From contig JAAEPZ010000433.1 in the NCBI GenBank assembly GCA_024231955.1, positions 186,001-250,000 of the forward strand: a DNA stretch of 64,000 bases, written 5' to 3'. Numbering within the stretch: the first letter of the stretch is position 1; each line of letters starts with the position of its first letter. Source of the stretch: a bacterium (GTDB lineage: Bacteria > Krumholzibacteriota > Krumholzibacteriia > JACNKJ01). Below the pieces are notes generated by a model. The model searched no databases. It was given only the letters and a program-made list of their open reading frames with translations, and was not told the DNA's origin. Positions 1 through 8,680 of this stretch are shown here, piece after piece. Both the position numbers and the translations under genes were made by a program.

Positions 1-153
1 CAACAGGGCGCCTTGGGGCACCTCCAGCGTGACCTTGTACTCGACGCTGTGCCGCACGTCGACGGGCGGTGCGGACTGTTGATCCACGGCTCCGTGGCAG
101 AACAACGCCTGCAGAATCATCAGCATGAAGAAGGATAGAATCTGTTTCGCCAT
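1..153 (-). CDS. Secreted protein, N-terminal fragment cut by the window edge
   Basis: Only the first 51 codons are inside the window; the frame is open to the edge. The start is the ATG at 153-151. Residues 1-22 form a typical signal peptide: MAKQ, then a hydrophobic stretch LSFFMLMILQALFC, then HGAVDQQ. The mature part begins with a polar Ala/Pro/Val-rich segment and a beta-strand-like VEYKVTLEVPQG. Export to the periplasm or cell surface is a safe inference; the family cannot be recognised from this much sequence. A good promoter lies upstream at 219-247, so this is probably the first gene of its transcript. Confidence 0.6.
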   Translation of the reverse strand, partial: MAKQILSFFMLMILQALFCHGAVDQQSAPPVDVRHSVEYKVTLEVPQGALL

Positions 154-218
154 GAGAGCCATCCATTCAGTATCGTTTCAGCGAGCAGGGTGCATTAGTA
201 AAGTAATACACTACCCAC

Positions 219-247
219 AGCTTAGGGATAAGAGGTGTATATGTCAA
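219..247 (-). promoter_or_regulatory. Sigma-70-like promoter for the partial gene at 153, flanked by direct repeats
   Basis: Reading the minus strand, TTGACA (247-242) is followed after 17 nt by TAAGCT (224-219). The same 12-mer AAGTAATACACT (plus-strand reading) occurs at 246-257, overlapping the -35 box, and at 201-212, near the predicted transcription start. The repeats are 45 bp apart and look like an operator pair. Confidence 0.5.
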
Positions 248-317
248 GTAATACACTCTGACTTTTTTACAACTGATTATTTTGTAGGAAGTTATGGCTG
301 GGCAACAAGACGTGGAC

Positions 318-371
318 CGTCACCGGACCTCCTGCGCCGTTGGCGGAGCGGCGACGGGATACCCGGTGACG
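318..371. repeat. Inverted repeat downstream of the M28 peptidase gene
   Basis: CGTCACCGG at 318-326 is the exact reverse complement of CCGGTGACG at 363-371. The 36-nt spacer makes a long hairpin just after the minus-strand stop at 387. No T-run follows, so a terminator role is only a guess. Confidence 0.3.
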
Positions 372-386
372 CCCCTCAACCCGACC

Positions 387-2828
387 CTATTTCAGCAGGG
401 TCAATTTGGTGCCGCGGAGGGGTCGGCCGTCCAGGGTCAGCCTGGCCATGTAGATGCCGCTGGGCGCACTGCCGGCATTCCAGACGACATGTCCACTCCC
501 CGCCTTTTCGTGGCCGGAGAGCGGCCTGGCGATCTCGGCGCCGGCTGCGTCGAAGATCCTGATCTCGACCAGACCCTCACGGGGGATCCGGTAGTTGATC
601 GTGGTCAGCGGATTGAAGGGGTTGGGCCAGTTCTCCAGGAGTGCCGCAGGCTCGGGAGAGCCGTCGATGCCGGTCGCGTCGGACGAGGCAACCACCAGAC
701 GGAGATCATCGATGCAGGCCTCCACCAGACTCTCCTCATTCACATCCTGCGCCACGAAGCGCAACTGCATCCGGTCGGTGAGCGCGATAATGGCACCCAG
801 GTCGTCGAACTCGGCTTTGACCCAGGGATAGGCGTCGTCCGCAACGACCTCCAGGCGCTGCCAGCTGCCTCCGCCGTCGTTGGAGACATCCACGCGGAAA
901 TCATCATCCTGGACAACGCCATCCGCGAACCAGCGCCAGTATGAGAGTCCCGCCCAGGTGGTGGCGGAGAGGTCGAAGATGGGCGAGAGCAGAGTCGTCC
1001 CGCCCCCATCCACATCGTTGGCCCCGGTGATGTCGCCGGGAGCGGCGTTGCCTGTGACGAAGCAGATGGTGCCCGGATCCGCGGTGTGATCATCTTCGGG
1101 CTGGTAGGCCGTCCCCACCGGGTCCGCCCGGACCCAGAGGCCCGAGGTGGCATCGTCGCCTGGAGCGCCGAGGGTCCAGCCCTGGTCGGTTTCGCAATCA
1201 TCGACAAAGAGATTCTCCACACCCACCCGGAACTCATGCAGATCGGCAGGAGCCCCTGCCGGACTTGCCGCGCAGGAGCCGTCGGTGTTGGCTGCCGTCA
1301 GATAGTATTCCAGATGGTTGCGCCGGATCTGCACCGGGATGGCGCCGGTGAACCGGTCCCCGTCGACCGGATCCAGGAGACGGGTGTTGAAGGGCCCGCC
1401 GTTGATGCGATAGTGCAGCTGTACGCTGCTCTGGTCGATCGTCGCCGTGGAGTGCACGGTCGCATCGATCGCAAACGGTCCCAACTCCTCGCTGTGCTCC
1501 AGAGGTTCGTGGACGATGGCGATATGGAACGGCTGAGCCAGCACCGCCATGATGGCGATGGCCGCCTTAACGTTCTTGAACATGAAGGGGAAGCTGTTGA
1601 CGCCGAGTCCTATCACATCATCGACCGTGTGGATATAGGGGCAGTAGTCTTCGGCATCCTCGAAAAGGAAGATGGCGCGGTAGCCGCTGCTCCAGAAGGA
1701 GGCGTGATCGCTGGAGGCGCCGGACAGATAGCCCTCGATGGCCGGCAGCTCGGGAACGTAGGTGGCGATGGCGTCGAAGGCCAGATCCCGCAAAGGCTCG
1801 CTGGCGGTATCGGAGATGATATCGATATCCGCCGCGTCACCGGGATCCACATAACCCAGCATGTCCAGGTTGACCATGGCGACGATATCCATCCCCGCAG
1901 CGGCGGCCTCGCTCGCCCAGCAGTCGCTGCCGACCAGCCCCTCCTCCTCGCCGCTGAAGGCGATGAAGATGATGCTGTATTCGAATTCGGTATCCGCCAT
2001 CAGCCTGGCGGCGGCGAGGACGCCGGCGGTGCCGGTGGCGTTGTCATCGGCGCCGGGGGCGTGGTTGCTCGGATTGCTGGTCGAGTCGTAGTGCCCGCCG
2101 AGCACCATGTACCTGTCGGGATAGACGCTCCCCGGTTTGACGCAGACCACGTTGTCGTTCCAGCTGTTGTAGTCGTGAAAGCCGACATCGCTGTAGCCGT
2201 AGGCGAGGAACTGATCCCGGATCCAGATCGAAGCCAGGTAACCCCCGAATTCCTCCGAGTGACGCGTGCCGAAATCCTGCAGATGTTGAACCGTGGCCTC
2301 AAGATCGCTTTGCGCCACACCGTCGAGCAATGAAGGTATCACCGGGTCGAAGGCCCGTCCGGCCTTCGGCCCGTTCCAGGGTATCCGCACAAAGCGCAGC
2401 GGACGGCGGAAGACCCGCTGCAGATCGGGGTAGCCGGCCAGAGCCTGGCTGGCGTCTGCCGGAATGCTGACGACGCGATACCCGCGACCGGTTCTCAGTG
2501 TGCGCCGGTCGGTGAGCTGTGCCGTTGCAGGCGTGGACCGATCGGTGCCGAACACCACGAAATAGTCGCGACTGCCGTCATCCAGAGGATCGAGGATGTG
2601 ATGATCCACGCTCCAGGCGCGGAGGGCGGCCAGGTCAGCGGTATCAAGGAAAGCCAGAAATCCATCCGCGACCTCGCAGGCCAGCATGACGCCCTGATCG
2701 TTGAGAACCAGCCCGGTCTCCTCGGATCCGTTCACGAAAACCAGCGCGGAATTGGTGGCGGGCAGCTCGGCGAAGACACCCGCGGGGAGCAGAAGCAGTA
2801 GCAGGAATATGATCGTTGTCCTGTGCAC
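387..2828 (-). CDS. Secreted M28-family zinc aminopeptidase with FlgD-like C-terminal domain
   Basis: An exported metallopeptidase of 813 aa. It starts at GTG (2828) with GGGAG seven bases upstream. Residues 1-20 are a signal peptide. The M28 core spans about 175-430, with the expected di-zinc ligands: H246 (GGHYDST), D261/D262 (GADDNATG), E294/E295 (FSGEEEG), D322 (NLDMLGY) and H400 (YIHTVDD). After this come Ig-like and jelly-roll regions, and finally a FlgD-like Ig domain with NWPNPFNPLTTI ending in KLTLLK, as in secreted proteins of the FCB group. M28 enzymes release N-terminal amino acids from peptides, so a role in external protein degradation is likely. It stands alone between the upstream transporter (137-nt gap) and an intergenic region. 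Confidence 0.9.
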   Translation of the reverse strand: MHRTTIIFLLLLLLPAGVFAELPATNSALVFVNGSEETGLVLNDQGVMLACEVADGFLAFLDTADLAALRAWSVDHHILDPLDDGSRDYFVVFGTDRSTPATAQLTDRRTLRTGRGYRVVSIPADASQALAGYPDLQRVFRRPLRFVRIPWNGPKAGRAFDPVIPSLLDGVAQSDLEATVQHLQDFGTRHSEEFGGYLASIWIRDQFLAYGYSDVGFHDYNSWNDNVVCVKPGSVYPDRYMVLGGHYDSTSNPSNHAPGADDNATGTAGVLAAARLMADTEFEYSIIFIAFSGEEEGLVGSDCWASEAAAAGMDIVAMVNLDMLGYVDPGDAADIDIISDTASEPLRDLAFDAIATYVPELPAIEGYLSGASSDHASFWSSGYRAIFLFEDAEDYCPYIHTVDDVIGLGVNSFPFMFKNVKAAIAIMAVLAQPFHIAIVHEPLEHSEELGPFAIDATVHSTATIDQSSVQLHYRINGGPFNTRLLDPVDGDRFTGAIPVQIRRNHLEYYLTAANTDGSCAASPAGAPADLHEFRVGVENLFVDDCETDQGWTLGAPGDDATSGLWVRADPVGTAYQPEDDHTADPGTICFVTGNAAPGDITGANDVDGGGTTLLSPIFDLSATTWAGLSYWRWFADGVVQDDDFRVDVSNDGGGSWQRLEVVADDAYPWVKAEFDDLGAIIALTDRMQLRFVAQDVNEESLVEACIDDLRLVVASSDATGIDGSPEPAALLENWPNPFNPLTTINYRIPREGLVEIRIFDAAGAEIARPLSGHEKAGSGHVVWNAGSAPSGIYMARLTLDGRPLRGTKLTLLK

Positions 2829-2965
2829 GAGGATCTCCCGGTAGCGATGAGGGGGGATCGGGCGCCATGCGCATCAACGGCACCCTGCGCGTTACCTGGC
2901 GCAAAACACTTGAGATGGTTCATCATACCATCTCCCCACTGCAGGAAACAAGGGATGTGCGGCAG

Positions 2966-4123
2966 CTACCGGAACAGAAGCATCAGGGCGCCGACCGCCA
3001 GACCGGCGAGCAGGTTGATCCCCTTGACGAGGAAAAAGGCCCGACGCGAATGCGCCAGCAGGGGCAGCATGCCGTGACCGTCCTGCACAATCGAGGAGAC
3101 GACCAGCGCGACCAACGGCACCAACCCCTTGGCGTAGGCCGCGACGAAGATCAGGTGCGGACCCGATTGCGGGATCACACCCAGCAGCGCCGCCGCGCCG
3201 GTCAGCGGCACGGGCGGCAGGCGGTGCCAATTACCCGTGCTCACGATCTGCTGCATGATGGCCAGCACCGACAGCGCGGCGAAGGTCCAAAGCAGCAGTG
3301 GCGGCAGATGTCGCCGCACGACATGGCGCCAGAGATGCTCGTCGAGAAAGTGCTCGGGCGCCAGCGTCACGATGAACAGGGCGAGCAGGGCGATGAGCAG
3401 GAAGGTGATCCGCAACCAGTTCCATCTCCCATCCATCTCGAAGGGGTGCTCCTCGACGCCGACATCGACGATCTCCCACGCGCCCTCGATTGCGGACGGG
3501 TCGACCATCTCGGCGGTGGCGTGCTCATGCGCATGATCGTGATCGTGATCGTCATGATCGTGCGCCATCAGGTAGCCGGAGCACACGCCGAAAATGACCA
3601 GCAGCGTCCCCCCCACCAACAGCGCCCGCGGAAAACTGAGATGGCGAAAATGTTGCGGCACGGAGCGAAAACCGAACAGCTCGACGTGATGCTCATGCAC
3701 CTCCATCTCGTCGCAGCAATCATGGCTGCCGAACAGCCGCGTGCCCGCGATGCGATCGGTGAGCCAACCGACCACAAACCCGATACCCAGCAGGGCGGCG
3801 GTCAGCGGCAAGGCGGTGCGGGGGATCATCGCGAACATGACGAACGCCTCGTCGCCGCTCGTGGCGATCATGGCGGCGGTCAGCGCGCCGAGCGAGAGTG
3901 CGCGGTGGGAGAAGAGCGCTACGACGGTAAAGGCCCCCAGGCAGCCGGGTGTGGCGCCGAGCAGGGCGGCGATGAGAATCTGCAGCCAGCCGCTGCGGGC
4001 CAGCCGCTGTCCGACCCAGCCGCGGCTGATGATGTTGAAGTACTCCACCACGAGCATCATCACCATGACGAAGCCGGTGATCATGAGCGTATTGGCGATT
4101 ACGGATGAAAGTGCGACCGTCAT
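2966..4123 (-). CDS. Putative 10-TM heavy-metal/manganese exporter (ArsP_2-like)
   Basis: A polytopic inner-membrane protein of 385 aa with about ten hydrophobic segments and an internal duplication, resembling the 'putative 10TM heavy-metal exporter' family. The start chosen is ATG at 4123 with GGGAG six bases upstream. The longer frame to 4186 has no ribosome site and adds a non-hydrophobic extension. Between the two halves lies a metal-ligand-rich cytoplasmic or periplasmic loop: CCDEMEVHEHHVE, then HDHDDHDHDHAHEHA. Conserved Gly/Pro motifs such as GATPGCLGAF and GVIPQSGPH occur once in each half, as expected of paired re-entrant transport motifs. The substrate (Mn, Zn or arsenic species) cannot be settled from sequence. 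Its start codon overlaps the stop of a 61-codon frame (4120-4305) as ATGA. Confidence 0.75.
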   Translation of the reverse strand: MTVALSSVIANTLMITGFVMVMMLVVEYFNIISRGWVGQRLARSGWLQILIAALLGATPGCLGAFTVVALFSHRALSLGALTAAMIATSGDEAFVMFAMIPRTALPLTAALLGIGFVVGWLTDRIAGTRLFGSHDCCDEMEVHEHHVELFGFRSVPQHFRHLSFPRALLVGGTLLVIFGVCSGYLMAHDHDDHDHDHAHEHATAEMVDPSAIEGAWEIVDVGVEEHPFEMDGRWNWLRITFLLIALLALFIVTLAPEHFLDEHLWRHVVRRHLPPLLLWTFAALSVLAIMQQIVSTGNWHRLPPVPLTGAAALLGVIPQSGPHLIFVAAYAKGLVPLVALVVSSIVQDGHGMLPLLAHSRRAFFLVKGINLLAGLAVGALMLLFR

Positions 4124-4305
4124 ATCATCTCCCGCAGATCGGCTGTCCGCATCAGCAGTGAATACGGAAGCCCGCCCGAGTCCCAAGCCTGCAGTCCAGT
4201 CGGCGGCATCACCGTCGGGACCATCAATACAGCCGATACGGAGGCCGAGGCGAACGAAGCGCTCAGCGGATGGATGATGATCGAACTACGTGCCGCAGAG
4301 AACAT
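4120..4305 (-). CDS. Possible 61-aa leader peptide coupled to the metal exporter
   Basis: A short frame starting at ATG 4305 with GGGGG six bases upstream. It ends in TGA, which overlaps the exporter's ATG as ATGA. No family is recognised. The peptide begins MFSAARSSIIIHPLSASFAS and is mildly hydrophobic, with no clear signal peptide. The ribosome site and the overlap suggest translational coupling or a leader peptide; the composition alone would not support a gene. It could equally be a chance frame in the 5' leader. Confidence 0.3.
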   Translation of the reverse strand: MFSAARSSIIIHPLSASFASASVSAVLMVPTVMPPTGLQAWDSGGLPYSLLMRTADLREMI

Positions 4306-4364
4306 GAATTACCCCCAGACAATCATCGACATCTGCAGGAGCGTATCCTAGCGGAGGAACTCTA

Positions 4365-5642
4365 TCAGGCTCCGGCTCGACTGGCAAGATCAAGCCGCCG
4401 ACGGCGATAGGCGCGGGACAGATCGAGGAACATGCCCAGGTCGCGGTCGATGTCGGTCTCGGTGCCGTCGAAGTAGAGGTTGCGGATGGGGATGTCGCCG
4501 TAGTCGCGGCTGATGCGGGGATACACCGCTTCGCTGATGATGCCGTTCATGCAGGTGAAGGGGCTGATGTCCAGCACGCCATCGGCGCCGATCTGCTGCA
4601 GGTAGATCGCACGCGCCACCGACAGGGTCATCTCCCCCAGGCTGCCGCGGAACGGCAGGTAGGGATCGCCCGGCTCGAGGAAAGCGGCCAGGTCGTGAGG
4701 CTCCTCGCGACCGGCGAAGTCCTCTTTGTAGGGTTCGTAGAGCTCGTGGGCCTCGTGGTCCATCACCGCCGAGGCGATCTTCATCTTGACCAGCTTGAGC
4801 CCCTTGCCCCGCCCCATCTGCCGCGCCAGGTCGTCCCGCGAGAAACGGGTGTAGGCGATCCACTCGCTGATCCCCGACAGCCAGACCTCGCCGCCCAGCT
4901 CCTCAACGCGCCGAATGACGTTGCCGTTGGAGTATTCGTCGAGACGGCAGAAGATCTCACCCACCACACCGATCAGCGGACGCTCCTCGGTGCGCAGGGG
5001 GATGGCCCTGAACTTGTCGCGATACTCGATCAAAACGGCGATCAACCTTTTCAGGCGACGCGACTGCCCCAGGCTCTCCTCGGCCAGCACCTCCTCGCAG
5101 GCGGTCAGCGCCAGATCGGCGACGCGATCGGTAGCGCCCTTTTCGATCTCGTAGGGGCGGATCATCATCAGCTTCTGACGGAGGATATCGGCGGCGACCA
5201 GCGCCCGCCAGGCGTTGCGTTCGAAACCGGAATCCAGCTCACCCAGTTCGCGATAGCCGTAACGGCTCGAGGGGGAGATCACATTCACCCAGGGCATGCC
5301 CATCTCGTTGAAGATCTTCCGGAAGAGGGTGGCGTACTGCCCGAAGCGGCAGGGCCCCTCGGCGCTGGGCATGAAGAAGCCCGTGTTCTCGGGATCGAAG
5401 TCGGGCTCCCCGATCACCCGCAGGAAATTGCCCAGCGTGATCTGGGCGGGATAGCACTCCTCGCCGCTGAGATAGCGGGCCGCCCGCTCCCGCGTCTCCA
5501 TGGTGGAGGTGGGCGTCATGCGCGCGTTGATGCCGACCGAGCGGAACACCGCGGCGAAAAGCCGCGAGCCCTCCTCGCTCATGCGCGGGATGTAGAGGGT
5601 CTTGCCCCTCAGGCTGTCGCCCTTGCCTGCCGACTCCACCAT
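4365..5642 (-). CDS. 2-hydroxyacyl-CoA dehydratase-like subunit (HgdB-type), C-terminal partner of the activase
   Basis: A 425-aa protein of the 2-hydroxyglutaryl-CoA dehydratase subunit D superfamily, which handles ATP-driven low-potential electron transfer through a [4Fe-4S] cluster. The start is ATG 5642, eight bases after AAGGAG; the longer frame to 5786 is inside the upstream gene. Candidate cluster cysteines lie in GEECYPAQ, EGPCRFGQY, IFCRLDEY and SPFTCMNG. It overlaps the end of the activase gene by 34 nt in another frame. In many bacteria these two parts occur as one chain of about 1,400 residues, so this looks like a natural split. The acyl-CoA or other substrate is unknown; no separate HgdA-like gene is present nearby. 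Confidence 0.75.
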   Translation of the reverse strand: MVESAGKGDSLRGKTLYIPRMSEEGSRLFAAVFRSVGINARMTPTSTMETRERAARYLSGEECYPAQITLGNFLRVIGEPDFDPENTGFFMPSAEGPCRFGQYATLFRKIFNEMGMPWVNVISPSSRYGYRELGELDSGFERNAWRALVAADILRQKLMMIRPYEIEKGATDRVADLALTACEEVLAEESLGQSRRLKRLIAVLIEYRDKFRAIPLRTEERPLIGVVGEIFCRLDEYSNGNVIRRVEELGGEVWLSGISEWIAYTRFSRDDLARQMGRGKGLKLVKMKIASAVMDHEAHELYEPYKEDFAGREEPHDLAAFLEPGDPYLPFRGSLGEMTLSVARAIYLQQIGADGVLDISPFTCMNGIISEAVYPRISRDYGDIPIRNLYFDGTETDIDRDLGMFLDLSRAYRRRRLDLASRAGA

Positions 5643-8600
5643 CGGAGCACTCCTTTGCTGTCGAGATAGGCTTCGCAGCGGGTGAGCACACCCGCGTCGT
5701 TTGCGTGTCCGTCGAATTGCAGCGTGAGAAAGGGTCGGCCCGCGGCCTGCGTCACGTACTGCTTGATGAACGAGTCCGGTCCGCACTTGAAATTGGTGAT
5801 GTAGATCAGGTGCATGTTGGGTGTGCGCCCCGCGAGACGCGCGGCGGCCAGAATGCGGCGACCGTAATCCCAGAACATGTTGTGGTGCAGGTCGCTCACC
5901 TCCTCATCGGCGAGGTCGAGGAAGTCCATGGGCAAGACGTTGACGCCGTAGAGGTCGCGCAGCTTGCGCGGTACCGCCAGGTTGACCCCTTCGTCGAAAA
6001 GATTGTAGGGACGTCCGAGCAGCACGATCAGTTCACGCTCGGCGGCTGCAGCGGCCGCCATGACCTCACGCCCCTTGGCGTACAGGTCGCGGTTGAAATC
6101 TCTCTGCGCCTCGCAGGCCCGGGCTATCGCCCGCTCGTTTTCACGGGCGCCGCATCCCAGTTGCGCCGCCGTCTCACGCAGGTCGATCTTGAGACGATCC
6201 TCCCCCTCGGCGAAACGGATGCGGGGCACGAGCATGCGGTCGGCCGCCGGTTCGAGGGCGGGCGAACTGCGCACAACGAAGGGCAACGTCTGCCCCCACA
6301 GACAGAGATAGCTCTCGACCTGATCCGGGTTGGCCTCCGCATTGATCACGTTGGGCAACAGCAGCCAGTCGACCTTTTTCTCGAGCAGACTGTGGACATG
6401 CCCGTGGGCCAGCACGACCGGATAGCAGGGCTCGGCCACGGTGTGCTCCTGCCCGGCCTGCGCAATGGCGCGGTTGGTCGGTTCGCTGACGACGACATCC
6501 ACACCCAGCTCATCGAGCCAGGTCGCCCAGAAGGGGAAGCGGTCGTAGTAGTACATGGCGCGCGGCAGGCCGACACGCACGGCGGCGCCGGCCGAACGAC
6601 GCTGCTCGTGCAGCTCCTTCAGTTTGCGCTGCTTGTAGGCGATAAGATCCTCGGTCACCGGCTCGAGCTCTGCCCGCCCGCGACGACGGTAGCGCTCGCC
6701 GCACTTGTCGCCCCAGTAGGTCTTCACGCCGTCGACGGTGAACTCCTCCATGTCGCAGTCGTTCGAGCAGGCTTTGCAGGTGAACTTGCGCAGGCTGTAG
6801 TCGATCTTCTCGACGTCGAAGCCGCGGAAGTCGGAGTTTTCGCCCGTGGCCTCGGCCTTCTCGCGCGCCAGCAGCGCCATGCCGATGGCGCCGACGACCC
6901 CGTTGTGCGGCGGCACGATGATCCGCTTGCCCAGCACACCGGCGAAGGCGGCGGCCACGGCGTCGTTGTAGGCGGTGCCCCCCTGGAAGTAGATCACGTC
7001 GCCGACCTTGCGGTCGCCGACGACGCGGTTCAGATAGTTGAACACGATCGAGTAGGCCAGTCCGGCGCAGAGATCGGGCAGCGGCGCGCCGCGACGAAGC
7101 CGCGCGTTGAGGTCGCGCTCCATGAACACGGTGCAGCGTTCGCCCATCCTGCCGGGGGCTTGCGAGGTGAGCGCCAGCTCCGCGAACTCACCCTTGATGG
7201 CGATCCCCATCCGCTCGGCCTGCTCCTCCAGGAAGGAGCCGGTGCCGGCGGCGCAGGCCTCGTTCATGGCGAAGTCCACGACCACGCCGCTCTCCAGGCT
7301 GATGTACTTGCTGTCCTGACCGCCTATCTCGAAGATCGTATCGACCTCGCGGCCGGTGAGGCGGCGGGCGATATAGTCGGCCCCGGTTTTGTGGGCGGTG
7401 ATCTCGTCGTTGATCGTGTCGGCGCCGATGAGCTGCCCCACCAGTTCACGTCCCGAACCGGTGGCGCCCACCCCAGCGATGCAGCCCCGGCCCGCGAGCG
7501 CCGTTTCGATTTCGCGGAGCCCCTCCCCCACCACCTCGACCGGACGGCCGCGGGTGGGCAGATAGATTTCGTGAACCATGCGCCCCTCGTCGTCGATGAG
7601 AACCAGGTTGGTGCTCACCGAACCGACATCGACGCCGAGGTAGACCGCTTCACCCTGCATGATGGTGGACATCGGGCGCAATTCGGCCTGATCGCGGAGC
7701 AGGTCGACCTGCGACAGGTCCAGGGGCGCCTGGGTCTCGCTCTCCGTATCGCTTCCCGAGAGCAACACGGCGGGATCGAGGCGGAAATCAATGGCGGCAT
7801 CGGCCCTGGTCTCGAGCAGCGCCGCACCGATCGCTCCGAACCAGGGGCCGTTGTCGGGGGTGATGAGCTGCTCGTCGGTGAGGTCGTAGATCTCCCGCAG
7901 CGAGTTGCACACCGCGCTGTTGCGGGCCACGCCGCCGATGAACAGCGCCGGGGCGACGATCTTCCGTCCCCGGGCGATGTTCCCCTTGTAGTTGCGGCTG
8001 ACGGCGTCGCAGAGGCCGCGGAGGATCTCCTCCGGGTTGTAGCCCTTCTGCTGGGCATGGATCATATCGGACTTGGCGAACACCGAACAGCGTCCGGCGA
8101 TCCGGGCGGCGCGGTCGACGCCGCAGGCGCACCCGCCGATCTCCTCGACCTCGAAGCCGAGTCGGCTGGCCTGCTGGTCGATGAAGGAGCCCGTGCCGGC
8201 GGCGCACTCGCCGCTGGAGGCGTAGTCGCGGATTTCGGTGATGCCGCCGTCCCGTTCGAGGAGCAGGAACTTGGAGGTTTCGCCACCCATCTCGATGATC
8301 GTCCGCGCTTCCGGGTGCAGCAGACCTGCGGCGGCGGCCAGGGCGCGGTATTCGTTTTCGCTGCGGGCGCCGAGACGTGCGGCCAGACCCTGGGCACCTG
8401 AACCGATGACGGTGAGACCCGCGATATCGGCGACGGGAATCTGTCTGGTGAGGTCGGCGATCAGCTCGTGGACGGCACGCAGCGGTTCGCCGAGGAGGCG
8501 GCGATAGTCGGACAGCAGCAGGGGATGTGTACGGTCGGCCGAGGTGCCGTGGGTATCGCGCAACTGCCAGCCCGGCAGGAGGGTTGCAGCCTGCGCCAGG

Positions 8601-8680
8601 GCGTCACGATCGCTGTGATCGCCGAGCAAGGCCGCTGTGACGCTGACCGCACCGATATCTATGCCGAGATGAAGTGCCAA
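5609..8680 (-). CDS. Two-domain BadF/BadG/BcrA/BcrD-type ATPase (acyl-CoA dehydratase activase) with DUF2229 region
   Basis: A protein of 1,023 aa with two tandem ASKHA ATPase domains. The first begins at HLGIDIGAVS, the second at YLGVDVGSVSTN. Each carries the cluster-binding loop (GECAAGTGSF and NEACAAGTGSF) and a second Cys segment (AGRCSVFAKSD and GERCTVFMERD). Next comes a Cys-rich segment, CKACSNDCDMEEF with DKCGERYRRRG, and then a DUF2229-like region. Activases of this type use ATP hydrolysis to push an electron from ferredoxin into a dehydratase. The start chosen is TTG 8680 with GGAGAGG upstream, immediately before the first ATPase motif. ATG 8758 is possible but has a weaker ribosome site and adds a non-conserved extension. 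It is followed by the HgdB-like gene with a 34-nt overlap. Confidence 0.8.
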   Translation of the reverse strand: MALHLGIDIGAVSVTAALLGDHSDRDALAQAATLLPGWQLRDTHGTSADRTHPLLLSDYRRLLGEPLRAVHELIADLTRQIPVADIAGLTVIGSGAQGLAARLGARSENEYRALAAAAGLLHPEARTIIEMGGETSKFLLLERDGGITEIRDYASSGECAAGTGSFIDQQASRLGFEVEEIGGCACGVDRAARIAGRCSVFAKSDMIHAQQKGYNPEEILRGLCDAVSRNYKGNIARGRKIVAPALFIGGVARNSAVCNSLREIYDLTDEQLITPDNGPWFGAIGAALLETRADAAIDFRLDPAVLLSGSDTESETQAPLDLSQVDLLRDQAELRPMSTIMQGEAVYLGVDVGSVSTNLVLIDDEGRMVHEIYLPTRGRPVEVVGEGLREIETALAGRGCIAGVGATGSGRELVGQLIGADTINDEITAHKTGADYIARRLTGREVDTIFEIGGQDSKYISLESGVVVDFAMNEACAAGTGSFLEEQAERMGIAIKGEFAELALTSQAPGRMGERCTVFMERDLNARLRRGAPLPDLCAGLAYSIVFNYLNRVVGDRKVGDVIYFQGGTAYNDAVAAAFAGVLGKRIIVPPHNGVVGAIGMALLAREKAEATGENSDFRGFDVEKIDYSLRKFTCKACSNDCDMEEFTVDGVKTYWGDKCGERYRRRGRAELEPVTEDLIAYKQRKLKELHEQRRSAGAAVRVGLPRAMYYYDRFPFWATWLDELGVDVVVSEPTNRAIAQAGQEHTVAEPCYPVVLAHGHVHSLLEKKVDWLLLPNVINAEANPDQVESYLCLWGQTLPFVVRSSPALEPAADRMLVPRIRFAEGEDRLKIDLRETAAQLGCGARENERAIARACEAQRDFNRDLYAKGREVMAAAAAAERELIVLLGRPYNLFDEGVNLAVPRKLRDLYGVNVLPMDFLDLADEEVSDLHHNMFWDYGRRILAAARLAGRTPNMHLIYITNFKCGPDSFIKQYVTQAAGRPFLTLQFDGHANDAGVLTRCEAYLDSKGVLRWWSRQARATA

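Noticed and set aside
4124..4364. Metal or cobalamin riboswitch in the exporter leader
   Set aside because: No yybP-ykoY, NiCo or B12-box consensus could be recognised. A covariance search would be needed to reopen this.
5705..8401. 898-codon plus-strand open frame opposite the activase gene
   Set aside because: It is antisense to a clear two-domain ATPase, has no recognisable motif, and its composition (long H/R/D/G-rich runs) is that of a shadow frame in GC-rich DNA.
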